Translations under genes and position numbers: made by a program
Part shown: in pieces, positions 13,096 to 26,010 of the stretch
Layout of the letters: the number at the start of each line of letters is the position of its first letter
Position numbering within the stretch: position 1 is the stretch's first letter
The notes under the pieces: generated by a model
Database searches by the model: none
Seen by the model: only the letters and a program-made list of their open reading frames with translations
What the model was told of the DNA's origin: nothing
NCBI GenBank assembly: GCA_013399855.1
Contig: VXAY01012532.1
Coordinates: 579,441 to 643,440 of the forward strand
Length of the DNA: 64,000 nt
DNA from: Oxyruncus cristatus
Taxonomy: Eukaryota; Chordata; Aves; Passeriformes; Cotingidae
Direction of reading: 5' to 3'

Positions 13096-13345
13096 AGTGA
13101 AGGGATTAAAAAAAAAGGTTTATTTCAGATGCAAGGACCACTTTTTTACGATGCTGCACACACTGGACCCCCAGAGGAAAAAGGCAATGCCCCACCTTCT
13201 CCAAGGCTGCTTGTATCTTCCCTCTCTCCTCCCCCACCCTCTCTGGCCCGAGGAGGCCTTGTACGTCTGCAAACATGTTACCTTTCTGCATACCAGGAAG
13301 ATAGTTTGCTCACAGCTTCTCCCTGCAACTTTCCCTGAAATGTAG
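13096..13345. other. GC-richer patch, unidentified
   Basis: About 200 bases here are clearly richer in G and C than the flanks, with a pyrimidine-rich middle (13195-13250). Overlapping frames of 60-80 codons exist on both strands, including an 82-codon plus frame at 13097-13345. I recognise neither a protein nor a transposon. It could be an old repeat, a conserved noncoding element or a pseudogene scrap. Confidence 0.35.
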
Positions 13346-15398
13346 AAGGAAGGAAAAAAAAAATCTAACCCATTTGAGAAGGCATTTTACATCTTCAAAA
13401 GTGAAATTGAGTTCTAGCTTTCAGTTGCAAATTCTTCTGAAATTGTACATATGCCTACATTCTGAATGACTGAAAAGATGCAAAAATTACAAAACCATAA
13501 TTATTTTATTATAAAAAGCACGTATATTTTCAGGTTTTGGCCTTTTCATAATTAATAACAAAGCTATAATAAGTAAAACTCATTTAAATGTCATGTAGAC
13601 CATGTATTTCTAGAATTATATACAGGCTGCATATACATATTTTATATGCATCATGAAGTTCTGAAAATGGAATAGTTACTGAAAAGATTTATCAAAGAAA
13701 GTTAAATATCCATAATATGGTTTGCTCATTTCTTCTGACAGGTGTCATCATATTATGAAGTGAAAATTGTGTTCTGCTGGCAACATCGACACCACTTTTT
13801 ACTCCAACAACCCCCCTGTTTTGTCTATTTCACGTTAACAGATTTTTCTTCATACAGTCTTCTATGTCATCTAGGAATCTAATATATTTTTACATATATT
13901 GAAAACCATCTTCAAATCCCTGTTTTAAAAAAAATAAATAAACAAATCACGCCAACATAATGCATACATACTTTTGAGCCACACAAAGTTACTTTAAATG
14001 GGAATAGTGGACGCACATTTACCTTTGCAACTGAACACCATAGTTGTCATAGCAATACTGAAAAAATAAATAATGCAATAAAACACAGACATTAGGAAGC
14101 AAATGCAATTTACAGCCCAGAGCTGGTACAATGTACCAAACTTATTTTACATTCTTCCAAAACAGATTTTTTGGCCTACTTGAGGTAGAATAATTTGAAT
14201 TAAAGCAAATAATGCTCATAAGGTTTGCACAAATGTTCACACACTTCCATTGCAATATACTTTGTAAACTAATTAAAAAAAATTTTCTGGAACAGTCCTT
14301 CAAACTTTTTGTCAGCAATTTTTTCTCTAGTTTTAATCCATATCCTCATTTTAATAGCTTCCTTGACAGTCTCACAGTTAAAAAAGAAGATAAAAATGAC
14401 AAAGACGGAAGCTCTTAAAACCCCATTGCAGTAGTCTGATACCAATTACCTCCACTTCTTCTTGAAACATTATAATTTTTTTTCCAAACTGAGTCTGTTT
14501 GCACCTTACTCTCTAGCCCCTATAACCCTTGGGCCAAGAGACTCAGTTTTAATCTTCAAAGATGTAATAATGAATAATTAAATTGCTGAGGTTACCTCTC
14601 CATTTTCTAATGGCAGTGACTCAATTTTGACTGCTTGTGCAGGGACTGCTTAAGCCTTTGGAGAAAATCTCAGATGTGAAATTTTAGGCAACAGCCTTTC
14701 CCTGTCAATTCCCACCTCTCTCTTGTCTTCTTCTCTTGATAAATATAGAAACAATTTGTCTTCTTTTCCCTTCCTTCCCCTTTTGGTGTCATGTTTACAA
14801 AAATTCTTGAGCTGTTTCCTTACAATAAGCAGAAAAAAGGGAAAATATCAGACTTCGGGACAAAATCAGAAAGACAAAACCTAAAAGGTGTTAAAAGGGC
14901 CTAGGCATGTAATTATTTCCCTTAGAACAATGAAACTATAACAAAGATGATATGGAGAAATGAGCTCTTACATGTTAGACTCGAGAGATACAAAATTAAA
15001 GAATAATAAATCCACATTTCAGACAAACAGAAATAATCTGAAGTATCATCGAAGGAATATCATTTATTAAGCAGTTACATTTAGTGAGCTTCCAACACTC
15101 CTCAGGAGGTTTTGCATTTTCTAGCATGCATTCTGTGTAAGTCCTGTATACACTTGCAGATCTTTCATAAAGTCAGGGTGATTTTCAGCTCCATTTTCCT
15201 TTTGATCTTAGCGGAGATTGCAGGAATGTACCTAGGATGTTATTACAAGGTCATCAATGAGAATAATACATATATAAAGAAATATAGGGGCTTTGATTAG
15301 GAAGAAATTTCTAAAGGCTTGATGTCCTATAGTAAAATAGACTAACTAGGAATGTTGCACATGCTGCTGGGAACTCGGTCTGTAATTTTAAACAGAAT
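13346..15398. other. Noncoding stretch, nothing recognised
   Basis: AT-rich sequence with no frame above 70 codons that looks coding and no transposon similarity that I can see. Confidence 0.55.
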
Positions 15399-15450
15399 AT
15401 GGAACACAGGACTGGGAAAAGCATCCTGTATCACATAGGTCAATCTAATG
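15399..15450 (-). mobile_element. Possible ancient CR1 3' tail
   Basis: The words ATGGAACACAGGACTGGGAA and CACATAGGTCAATCTAATG appear in the order and spacing of the reverse-complemented 3' end of old CR1-like LINEs. The match is short and diverged, and no further CR1 sequence follows, so this is tentative. Confidence 0.25.
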
Positions 15451-18400
15451 AATTGTGTGCATTTAAATTAAGTAAATAAGAGGCAGATTATTGTAGTCTT
15501 ATCAGTGAACCTGATGTTGAGCTCTAGATTGACAGTCAGCTGTTCAGTACCTAGTTAAGTTTCAATAGAAACAGAATCCTGACCCTGGTCCTTAACTATA
15601 ACAAATTTAGCCTGTATTTATTCAGGTCCATTCTAAAAGTATTTTTCCACCTTTTCATTTCAGAGATTATTCTGGAATCCCACCCTTTGAATATTTGAAG
15701 CTTTTTTCTGTTTTGTAGCCTTTTTTGAGCTCATTCCAACTTATTTTATATCTCTTTGATGATCCAAACCAGTTACAGTTGCAAAATTTTCTTTGAGTAG
15801 AATGAGCAATTTTGTGGGAATAGTGAACAAAGAAATTTTCCCTTTTTCAGTAAACATTGGTATTTTTATGGTACAGGGAAAATGGTTATGATGATAAAGA
15901 AATATTTAAATGAATTACTTATGTATGAGATAACCAATCAAGCATGGGAGATGGAGGTTGTCATCCGGCAGAGCTCTAATGCAGTTACATCAGAAAGAAA
16001 GGCATTGAGTGGCTGACATATGAATTATAGAGATAACAACTGTGTAGATGTTCATGGTGTACTCAATACCATTCGAGGCAATGGAACTGGGAAAAGAAGA
16101 TTTGAAACATTCAAAACATTATTCTTCTAAAATATTGTTACTGTCATTCAATGCTAAGCTCTGTAAAAATCTTCCAAAGACTCTGGCAACTGTGTTGGAC
16201 AGTTTTCACTAGAATAACTAGTGAAGTGGAAAAGAGAGCCAAAGTCAATAAAGGTTGATAAGAAAACAATTCAGATGAATATATGAGAACTAAATTATTT
16301 TGTAAACTTGTACATTTTCTTCCATTTTCTCTTTCTGTCTCACTTTATTTTGGACTAAAGTCTTTAAATTCCTCAGGTTATCTATGTTTTCCTCTTAACA
16401 GAGTATAAAAATAATAAACATACATTCGAGTACTGAGCAAATAAGGATATAGATAAGGGATACATTCCTGGTGATTTGATTTGAGTCATGTTAACCTACC
16501 ATTATGTCCACATCCTACTTCAAAAGAACTTTAAGTGAAAAAGAGGACATTTTAGTTTGTCTCATACGAGATTATCTGTTAATTCTAGTCTTACTATCAG
16601 TTTTCTAGTTAAAGAAGATGTCCAACAGAGTTGAAATCATTAACTTCCCATCAGAAAGAATGGCTTGAAAGGACTACCAGTCTGGAACACCTTCCAGCTG
16701 GTGACTTGTGATCTCCTGAAACATAAACTGTGTATTTACAAATGTTTTCTCTGAGCATCTCATTAAAAGTCATGGTTGTAATTTCATCTGCAGGAGAGAA
16801 GGTGACTGTATCAATTTCCAATTTAAATATAAGGACAGCAGAGTAGTGATGCTCACTGCTTCATTATAAGTAGCTGTGAAAAGCAATACATTACCAGAGA
16901 TGCTCCCCTCAAGATGCTTTTGAAACTGCATGTTTCTTATTGGTGACACTGCCACATTGAGAAATTTACCACAGAAGCAAGTGTCAGAAGAATGTTCTGA
17001 GAGGACTTGGGCTTTTTTAAAAATTCTTTCAGACATTAACTAGAATCAAAGTCCTGTTCACAAGATGTTTAGGATGGTTTAAAACCAAATAGGCAGACAC
17101 TACATTGAGAAAGCAGACTTGGTTCCTAAAAGACTGTTAATTTTTTTGTTTCACTAATTGAGTGGGTAAAGGAAGAAAGTGCTATGTTCAACACATATGA
17201 CAAGTGCTATATTATACACATAGAACACATAATAAAATATTGTAAGACACAGTACGGAGATAGTACAGACGTGTTATAGTTTCCATCATTCCTGCATGTT
17301 CAAATATTATCAAGCAAAATGCACAGTATAAAGTAGTCTGGTACGTCCATCATCTTTCAGGAGTCATGAATAGTTCATAAATACACAATGTCTTTTCTTT
17401 TTATTTTTTTTTCCACTTCTCTTTTTTGAAAGGATACCGGAAGGACAAAGAATAGGGTGTTTATTGTCATGTCAGTATGAATAACCATAAAAAAATCTAC
17501 TCTTTTTACAGTTTGAAGTGGTGTAATGAAAGTACTTTTTTTCCATATGTCTAAGGTTGTGCAAAACAGCAGGAGAAAACCTTTCTGCAGAAGGAGTACA
17601 ATAAATAAATAAATAAGTTTCCTGAATGGCAATTAACACTATGTCTTGCAAGGACAGATTGCAACTCAAATCTGTATTTTTTAGAGATATTTTCTTTAAG
17701 CCTTGTTATGACCTAGTACCAAAAAATCCTTGTAAGTAACAAAGGAAATTCAAGTAATTAATATTTATATGGCATATTTCTTCCATTTAAATTAAAATAC
17801 GTTTTTGAAAAATGCCACTCTGCTGTTGATTAAATGTCCATTTTACTGCTAAGATTCCTTCTGGAATTAAAGAGCTATTTAAAAAAATAAAATAGTGCAG
17901 TCTAATTTTCCTCTATGGCCTTCTGTTAAAAGAATATATTCCTTTAAAAATATGTCAGGAAAGACATAAAATTTCATATTGATTTATTTTTCACTCATAT
18001 AAATAGCATTCAGCATTTCATTTTTTTTGTGTATGAGTTTTTAAATTTCTATTCCCTGTCATTACTTATTGGCAGACAAGGAAAGGAATTCATATATATC
18101 TATCTGTCTATATTCTTGTATGGTCACCATTCACTCCAGTGTCACAATGAGAAATAATCACAGAAACTGTCTTGTCCTTCTGATACATATTGATGTATTT
18201 CTGTTTCTACTTTAAAGCAGGTTTCTACAGCAGATATCCATATATAAAATTGTTCTAAGGAGGAATGTGATCTAATCAATAGTAGTTGAATTTTAACAGA
18301 GGTAGATCATTTTCACACTTACTCTGGTATCCTTCAGAAATATACCTGGACATAGTTTATTTGGGTCCAGCTGCTTGGGTCCAGTTATTAACCCAAAAAG

Positions 18401-20709
18401 GTAGATCACCATTGTAAGTTCTTAATCAAGACCCAGAAGCGAGTCACATGTATTGAACTTTTTTGATATAGTTATATAAAAAAGGAAATGAGTTTACATG
18501 CATCACATAACAGTTTTACAGTAGAACTCAGTCCCTGGACATGTGAGTTAAAATTTCTCTATGTGTCTAGTGAGTGCAGAATAGGTCTTTTGAATTTGCA
18601 GCCATCATTGAAACCTGAGTTCAATAGCCTGAAGGAAGCAGAAACATTTTGCAATGGTTTTTTGATTTGCAGAGAGGTTGGGTACTTATCTGTTTCTTAT
18701 CACTGACATCTCTCATATACCTAAGATCTGAGATAACTTCTGAGCTGTATGGAGTATACTTTAGAGCACCTGTGTAGAGCAAATCTGGTTTTCTGTCTTC
18801 TTTTTCTTGGGTCATCCTGGGACTTTTGTCTGAAGCAATAGAGCAGCCTCAGAACTGCTCTAAGCTATGCCTGGCTGTAACCAGCTGTCAGGCGGACTGT
18901 AAAAGTAATGACTTAAATATCTCCTCTCTAGCTCATGAGTTTTTTATCAATTAGTAAAACAAAACCACATCCTACTAAACCTACGCACCACTTGAGTTTC
19001 ATTATATGGAAAGAAGTCAAAAGGAGAAGAGTTTTTCTACAAGTAATTAGAAAAAAAACCTATACCGATGATTTGTGGTATTTTTCTGGCGTGGTATATG
19101 AACAGAACGCTTCAACTTCACTCCTGTTGAGGTTTGGCATGCTAGTGGAAACTTGTGTCATGCCAGGTTCCTCTCTGAATAGCTACATTCTAGCAAATGC
19201 ATTTTTTTGGATGAGCTTATGAATACCTGAATAAATATTCATATATCAAGTGTGATTTGAATTTCTCAGATGAAATAAAAAGAGGCCTTGAATTCCTGGT
19301 GGATACCAGCAGAAATATAAGATTAATATAAATAAAATAAATGTACATTTTGTTCCACGATTAGAGATGTAAATATAGAAGTCTCCTAAAGATCATTACA
19401 TTAAAAAATAAATCTAAATAAATACAAAACCAAATATATATGTTACCAAGTAATTTGGTGTGTAAAGTAACCTTTACTTGATACACAAGTAAAAGGTATG
19501 GTTTAATTTTATAATTTGACTACTAGAACTTTTCAGAGAATAAATTAGTTATCCGTTTTTGTATAACTTCTGAGCTATGTCTGGTGTGTGTATTATGCTA
19601 TACCCCTATATAAAAAGAAGTGTTTTTATTTGGATTTAAATTCATATATTGCTCTAAATGAGTTATTTATTTTGCAAATGAAATACATGAATCAATTATT
19701 CACTAAAAAGTGAGCACAGGATTCACAAGAGTTTGTAAAGTGTAAAGGGACCATGAAAAGAAATGGTTATAATTACATAATATGCAGCATTGTCACATTA
19801 GAGCTACAGAAAAAGGGTAATGTTTGAGTGCTTTTTCCTCTTTAGAATATAATCTTCTATCAAGTTGAAATTTGGCAGATGTAACAAGAACTAAGGGGAA
19901 AATAATGTAAGAAAATACTCTATGGTCAGGTTGACAATTCACAAACTTGATGACTGTTAAAAAATATTTCAATAGTAGCAGTACCTTTTTAATGCAATTC
20001 GTGCATATTATAGAGCTAAAAATTAACACAAAGAAGCAATTTAATTTTCTGAAACTAGTTATCTCACAGTCACTAAATTCACTAGTCTCAACATGTCACT
20101 AATTTCTATTACGACCTGTTATGACTGTGGTTTGAACTGCTAGTTTAAGAAAAACTGTTTTGGGAAAAGAACAAAAATTGTTTCTCCAACAGGCTTTAAA
20201 GTTAAATGAAGAATTTACTATTGATCAGGTGATTCAGACTTGAAATTTGCCAGGTTGGAAAACTCCTTCAAAACTAAGGTGTAAATCCTGACCATAAATA
20301 AAAATCAAAATTAGTCAGCTTTAACAGGTCTTCAATTAGTTTGCAGTAAATCATACTTATATTACTTTACTTTTCCATAAATACATTTTACCCAGAAAAA
20401 TATCCAGCTTGATACCAGTCTACATCTGCTTTAAATAGATTCAATAACCTTTATGCCACTGACACAGAAGAATCCAGTCTTACACATGTGTAAATGGTGG
20501 TATTTGAAGTTTAGTTGTTATGCCTGTTCAGTGACTACTAAGTTTTAACATGGAATAAATAACAATGCTGTAAGTGTTTTACTGAGTTTCACCACTGCAC
20601 CATACACTGTTTGCTAAATTTCCATGAAATGTTTTGGCATTAGGTTAAGATGTTTGAAGTATGAATCAATAGTAAATCTGGCAGGTGTCTGAACTAAAAA
20701 ATACTGAAG
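15451..20709. other. Long AT-rich noncoding stretch
   Basis: No gene or clear transposon is visible across about 5 kb. It contains a small inverted repeat at 16205-16225 (TTCACTAG, five-base loop, CTAGTGAA) and a four-unit AAAT microsatellite near 17600. A repeated TTGGGTCCAG word lies near 18360-18385. A second inverted repeat lies at 19470-19497 (ACCTTTACTTG paired with CAAGTAAAAGGT). Frames of up to 95 codons are scattered and unremarkable. Confidence 0.5.
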
Positions 20710-21640
20710 GAACTGCTCTAGTGCAGTGCACAGTTCCTGAACTGGGAGAACCTCAGAGGGAGCCAAGGGAGCTGTGAGGAGCCACAAGCTCACATGGGAG
20801 CAGTTGATAAGCTGGTAAGTTGAGAGAGGCCAGGAGCAGTGGCAGCCCCCAAAGCCCCATTAGAAGTGTGTGTGGAAGTTTGCACAGCAAGATGGGTACT
20901 GAAACCCTGCCAACTTGACCAGTGAGCAATGGGATCCATGCAGCAGAAAGCCATGGCTTCTCTGAGCTCTGCACCCACCACCACTGGGGCAGCTGCCCGG
21001 CGCTTCGAGAGGACCACACTGTCACCCCAGAGCCAGCTGCAGGGTGTGCCTGTCTGTCAGGCCAGTTGGCAGCAGAGAGCACAGTCGTGGGGGGGTTGCC
21101 CATGTTAAGTGTTTATGAGCAAGAGTCAGGGTGAAGGCCAACAAGGCCGACATCCTGGTGAGAGCCGGAATTTATCCCAACCAGGATAAAGAGGCAGATG
21201 ATATATTGTACAAGCAGCTGGGAGAAGTCTCACGATCACTAGCCCTTGGGGGACTAGTGGAGATGGCTCCTGCAGTGTATTGAAGATAATTTCCCAACAC
21301 AGCTGATGAGCAAGTCAGCTGGAGAAAGGCACCCTGGTGGACTTGCTCTTCATGATCAGAGAAGGACTAGTGGGCGATGGGATGGTTGGAGGCTGTCTTG
21401 GGCCTCAGTGATCATGAAATGGGATACGGTCTTTGCCTCAGTATTTAAGGGCAAGACCAGTTTTTCTCTTGGTTCCCAGCCCCCTGAGCTGGAAGACAGG
21501 AGCAAGGAGCAGAATGAAGCCCCCACCACTGCCATGTAGACATACACAAGTCTATGGGGCTGTATGAGATTCACCCAAGGGTGTTGAGGGAGGTGGCAGA
21601 AGTACTCACTGAATCACTTTCAATAATTTGCTTAGGTGAC
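20710..21640 (+). mobile_element. CR1 LINE, 5' region plus internally deleted ORF2
   Basis: The first part (20710-21120) is GC-rich and matches the segment at 46468-46930 almost word for word in places (for example GAGCCAAGGGAGCTG and CAGAAAGCCATGGCTTCTCT). I read it as the CR1 5' region. From about 21140 the plus strand translates to pieces of the CR1 ORF2 endonuclease (NQDKEADDILYKQLGEVSRS, then GLVGDGMVGGCLG after a frame change). Next come the SQPPELEDRSKEQNEAPTTA linker and the early RT segment EIHPRVLREVAEVLTESLSI. It stops there, before the catalytic RT core and 3' end. Most of ORF1 and the ORF2 middle are missing, and frames change several times, so it is inactive. Confidence 0.85.
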
Positions 21641-23467
21641 TGTAATAATTACTGCAGAAAGAGCTCAAGTATATTTACATTAATAAGATGCACCCCCAAT
21701 AACCAGAAGTATTTGAATCTTCTTAGTAATGCCTCTTTAGAATATAATTAATAATAATATTTCTAGTGTGGAAACAAATTACTGTAATAGAACAGGCAGA
21801 ACAAAGAACATGAAAACTTTTAATGGTACAATTCATGCGTATTAGAATATACATATATATACATGCAAAATATACATAACAAGTGATGTAGTTTTGCTAT
21901 ATGATCTTTCATCCTGTGATTGATGATACTTAACCACTGGACAAATCATGAACCGGAATTAAGACAGTTTTAAATATGAGAAACCAGTTTCCACACAAAC
22001 TGATTACAGACATCACTTATTTAGAGATTCTATGCAACAATCTCAGAGAGTAGCTAGAGAGTAGCTGGTAGCAATTAGAAATGAGCTACAACTGCAATAA
22101 ATATTCTTATCTTTTGATAAGAACATTCTGTTTCATATCCATGCTTGCATATCACCTCAAGAACTGAGATACTCTATCAGGATTAGGACTTGAAGTTACT
22201 ATGACAATTATAATGATAACAAAATACTGATAATGGTAATCATACAACAACATGCTTTGGAGTTACAAAAAACATACCTGTTTGTGCTGTTGAAAAGCTA
22301 GTGAGTTGATTCAGTTAAAATGAAGACAATGCTGCAGTTTTTTCCATTCTTCAAATGAAACAATATTTACATTTGCATAGATTCAGAGCGACTCATGTTC
22401 CCATACTGTCCTTCTCCCAGATTGCCTGTACCAAAATAAAACACTGAAAAATCTTTATTTTCATCTAAGAGACAGCAATTCTCCTTCAGGTAGTCTGATT
22501 CTAGGGTAATATGATTCCAGCCTGACACTATGACATTATATTTGTGGCCTGTCATTTTAAAAAATGGAAAAAAAAATGTCAAAATTAAACTTTGAGCTTA
22601 CTATTTATTAATAATCTGCCATTATGGCTTAATTACTGTTATAAATTCTTTGACTGTTAGATCTTACTTGGATCATATTTGGTACCTCACTGTCCTTTCT
22701 GAGTCAGTTAGACTCAGAGTGAGCATCCCTTACCAAGTTTACACATGAAATATGCACCTGAAATACGCAATGCTCCATCCATACCCCTGAAAGCAATGGA
22801 TATATCACAACACTTGAATAAGTCTTCTGTTTTGTTCCAGGAATGAAAGTAATTTCTTGAGGGCCCGATTTTTCCCCATTTCTGTTATACCACCAGTTCT
22901 TGTCAAGTACAGAACTTCATAAAGAGAATAAATCTTGCAAAGTCGATGAGAACAACTTTTAGAATTCTCAGGCATTAGTAAATCTGCAACAATACATCTG
23001 CTGTGTGCTCTTTAACACTCACTTCTCCTGCAGGCATATACAAAGGTTCTTCTGATGAATGTCTCCCTTCATTCCAGAAAGAGGAGGCCACATTTTCCAA
23101 AATACAATTCACAAATACTTCTGAGTATAATGGAAAATTGAGGAAAATGTAGGTTGCTGAAAACTCTAGGACTTTCAAAATCTATTGAGATTTTTAATCC
23201 AATTTGTCACTTCTAGTGACTATAATTAAAAATAGAGTTGTGAGAAAGGTACCTGAAGTTTAATTCCTCCTGTGAATAGATATTATTTTTCTTAGGGTTA
23301 TAATTATTTGTATGTATTCTTTTTTCAAGGTCCCAAGTATGCCTGAAGTAATCCCAATAATTTCCCTTTACAGAAAAGTATTGGTTTATTGATTAATTCC
23401 AATTAGAGAACATGCCTAAAAAATTCCATAGTATAAGAAATATAGAACAAACTTGGTCTAACTGGAG
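21641..23467. other. Noncoding stretch, nothing recognised
   Basis: AT-rich sequence. A short direct repeat, GAGAGTAGCT, occurs twice near 22045-22065, and TATACA-rich DNA lies near 21848-21880. No coding frame is supported. Confidence 0.5.
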
Positions 23468-23612
23468 GTTTTTTTTTTCTTTTTTCCTTTCCTTTTGTTT
23501 GTCAGGGTTTTTTTTTTGTTTGTTTGTTTGGTTTTTTTGTTGTTGTTGTTTTGGTTTTTGGGTTTTTTTGCGGTTTTTTTTTGGTTTGGTTTTTTTTTGG
23601 GGGGGGGGTTTC
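23468..23612. repeat. G/T-only low-complexity tract
   Basis: About 145 bases consist almost only of T and G on the plus strand. It contains TTTG units, GTT units, TTTGG units and a final block of T followed by ten G (23599-23608). The 80- and 100-codon frames across it are phenylalanine- and glycine-rich artefacts of the repeat. It mirrors in composition the A/C tract at 46105-46262. Confidence 0.85.
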
Positions 23613-25248
23613 TACTTTTATCAAGAGAAAAAGAATATAGAGGATTTCAATTTATGTGTGAGCAGAGAACAGACCATAAAAAAGGTGGGGAAAGAGAGTT
23701 TCTCTTTAGTTTAGACTGTCAGATCAGAAACTTATAGGTCACAAGAGCGGAGGATATAAGCTCCAACTGTAAAAACTCTATTGCTCTGACATATTTTTAC
23801 AAGTTAAATTAACCACTTTGTGAACTAACAGTCATAGAGAGATTGTGAGAAAAAGCAAAATGCCTGTTGTAGGGATCAAAAAACTAGAAGAGGTCATACA
23901 GATAAGACCTTTGAGAAATAACAAAAAAAAGACATTTTCCAGACATTTTTGTTTCATGTCATAGTAACTGTGGTATCTGTTGTGATTTGTAAATAGGTTT
24001 ATTCTTTCTTAGAAGAGTAGTATATTTTTCTTTAATGTAAAGAAAATTCTTCCCAAACCTCAATATTTGTTTACTGTTAGAATTGATATAGGAGACTCAT
24101 GGGACATTTCCAAAACTACTAACAGTATCAGCCTGTTACTTTTTATTATTTACTTATTGCTTTCTACCTCTTACTTGTTGATTTCTATTTGAAGTATTTA
24201 TATGATCTCTTTGCAGAAAGGAATGATAGAAAAGAAATCAAATCTAGCCTTCTGTTAGGTTTACTACCCTTTAAATATTTTACCTTTCTACACCCTCTAT
24301 AACCAGTACTACACAAACACCTGCTTCCACCCTAACATCAGTTAAACACCATTGCCATCATCAACAGGAAGACTGTGGATGCAGATCAATTACAATTGGT
24401 TGGATTTATGCCAAAGTCTTGAGAACAGTTAATCCTGTATCAATTTTTATCCATATGAGCATTTCTAATCAACCATGGGAAGTGAATGCATATATCATAC
24501 CAGATACTTACTTAACTATTGCAGGATCAAGGTTTTAAGCAAAGATACTAAAAAATTTCAGACAGATTTCAGTGCATAAGATGCCACTTTCAATTTTAAA
24601 TTTTCTCTTTAATTTCTTCCTTTCCCCCTTTTAGCCTCTTTAGTCACCCAAAATTTCTGCTGAACAGTAAAAAGTTCATGGCAAAAAATGATGATGAAGT
24701 TTGGTGATGAAGAGGCTCATTTTGCAACATATTTACCAAAATGTATGTAGCATTCTTGCTAAATATTATAATTTTTCATGTTCATACATCATTCATAATA
24801 AAAAATCTAGGAAGAATATACCAGTGATGAGTAAGTATGGAAGGATACAAGAACTGAACATGGTTTGTGGGAAATGTAGTCACCTACACAGTGTTCTGAG
24901 TGGAGATCCTGATAGTTAGGGTATCTGGAGCATCTTCCTACAAGAGTTGAAGAAAAATGTCATGTAGGGTCTTGCAGTGCGGACTTTCTACTGCATTTTT
25001 ATCCGACGCCTGTTGGCACTAAGAGAAAGAAATTAATCTTGATGCTAATGGTTTGCATTGATGCCTGTGGAATTTTTAGAGTTTTTGCTTTTTGTAGATT
25101 TTAGAAGTAACTGTAGTTAGCTCACACTTTAGCACAGTAGTGCTTACCTGAACCCTTTTCCCTATTTCATATCAAACCTTCTAAATTCCTTTAGTTTGTT
25201 TAGACTTTCCTCAAGGAAGGCCTTCATTCTGTTTAAGAAAATTTGCAC
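23613..25248. other. Noncoding stretch, nothing recognised
   Basis: AT-rich sequence. The longest frame (72 codons at 24701-24919) has no recognisable features. Confidence 0.5.
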
Positions 25249-25593
25249 CCTGGCTTCAACAACAAGATACTCTAATAGTCAAAGCAACCTTCAAAACCCC
25301 GAACTTTGGAGAAGCTCCAAGGACTGGACATGCTGTGATAAAGAGGAAGATGAGTAAGGGGGGAGGGTCAGAGCCCCCTGACTCAATTTCCAGAGGGATG
25401 TGTCGGGGGGAGGATCTGGTGGGCAGAGAGATCTGGGATTGGACGGACAATACCTTAAATTGTGAAACCCCTGGACACATGGCACGCATCTGTACTCCAG
25501 TGGTTTAAGGCCTTCTATTAAAATTACTCTCTACCTTATCTCTACTAATAATTGCCTGGTGAGTCTACTTTTGGCTCCCAACCTAAAGCAACA
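25249..25593 (+). mobile_element. Probable solo LTR or LTR fragment
   Basis: A GC-richer block with G-rich runs (25355-25410) leads into GGTTTAAGGCC and CTATTAAAATTAC (TATA/poly-A-like). Pyrimidine-rich CTCTACCTTATCTCTACT follows, then CTGGTGAGTCTAC, and a CA-rich end CCTAAAGCAACA near 25593. This order resembles U3, R and U5 of an avian endogenous-retrovirus LTR. I could not find matching target-site duplications, so both ends are approximate. The minus-strand 64- and 77-codon frames over the G-rich part are incidental. Confidence 0.45.
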
Positions 25594-25978
25594 GCATAGA
25601 ACTTATCACTGATCTCAAGCCAGACATCCAGTAATAGGACAAATCCACTGGAAATAATAGTTTGGAGACACTATGGAAAAAAATTTCTACCTGTCCTTTC
25701 TCTATAATTCGTAAATACCAAGATCAAGCTTTCCAGGCCAAAGCAAGACCTTGTCTGGTTTTGTCTTTTCTTTATCCAGTTTGAGAGGGAATTTCAGGAT
25801 TGCTTCTTCAGAGGAGATGACATTCCTAGTATCTCCTTAGTATTTAAACACAGTTTGAAATTAAAGATTCCTTTAATATTGGTACCTGTCAGAGATGTGG
25901 AGGTATAAGTATAGCCTTCATTACTGTGATTTATGTTCCCTAAATTCTATGCCATTAAAGTAAAAATGTGAGCCAAAT

Positions 25979-26010
25979 ACATATGCGTATGTTTATAGAT
26001 ACGCATATGT
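25979..26010. repeat. Perfect 12-base inverted repeat, 8-base loop
   Basis: ACATATGCGTAT (25979-25990) is followed by GTTTATAG and then by its exact reverse complement ATACGCATATGT. TA-rich alternating sequence continues to about 26050. A cruciform or hairpin is possible. It may simply be a by-product of alternating purine-pyrimidine sequence, but the shared GCG/CGC core makes this less trivial. Confidence 0.75.

Noticed and set aside
23412..23737. Phenylalanine/glycine-rich frames that look like membrane proteins
   Set aside because: They are translation of the G/T-only repeat tract.
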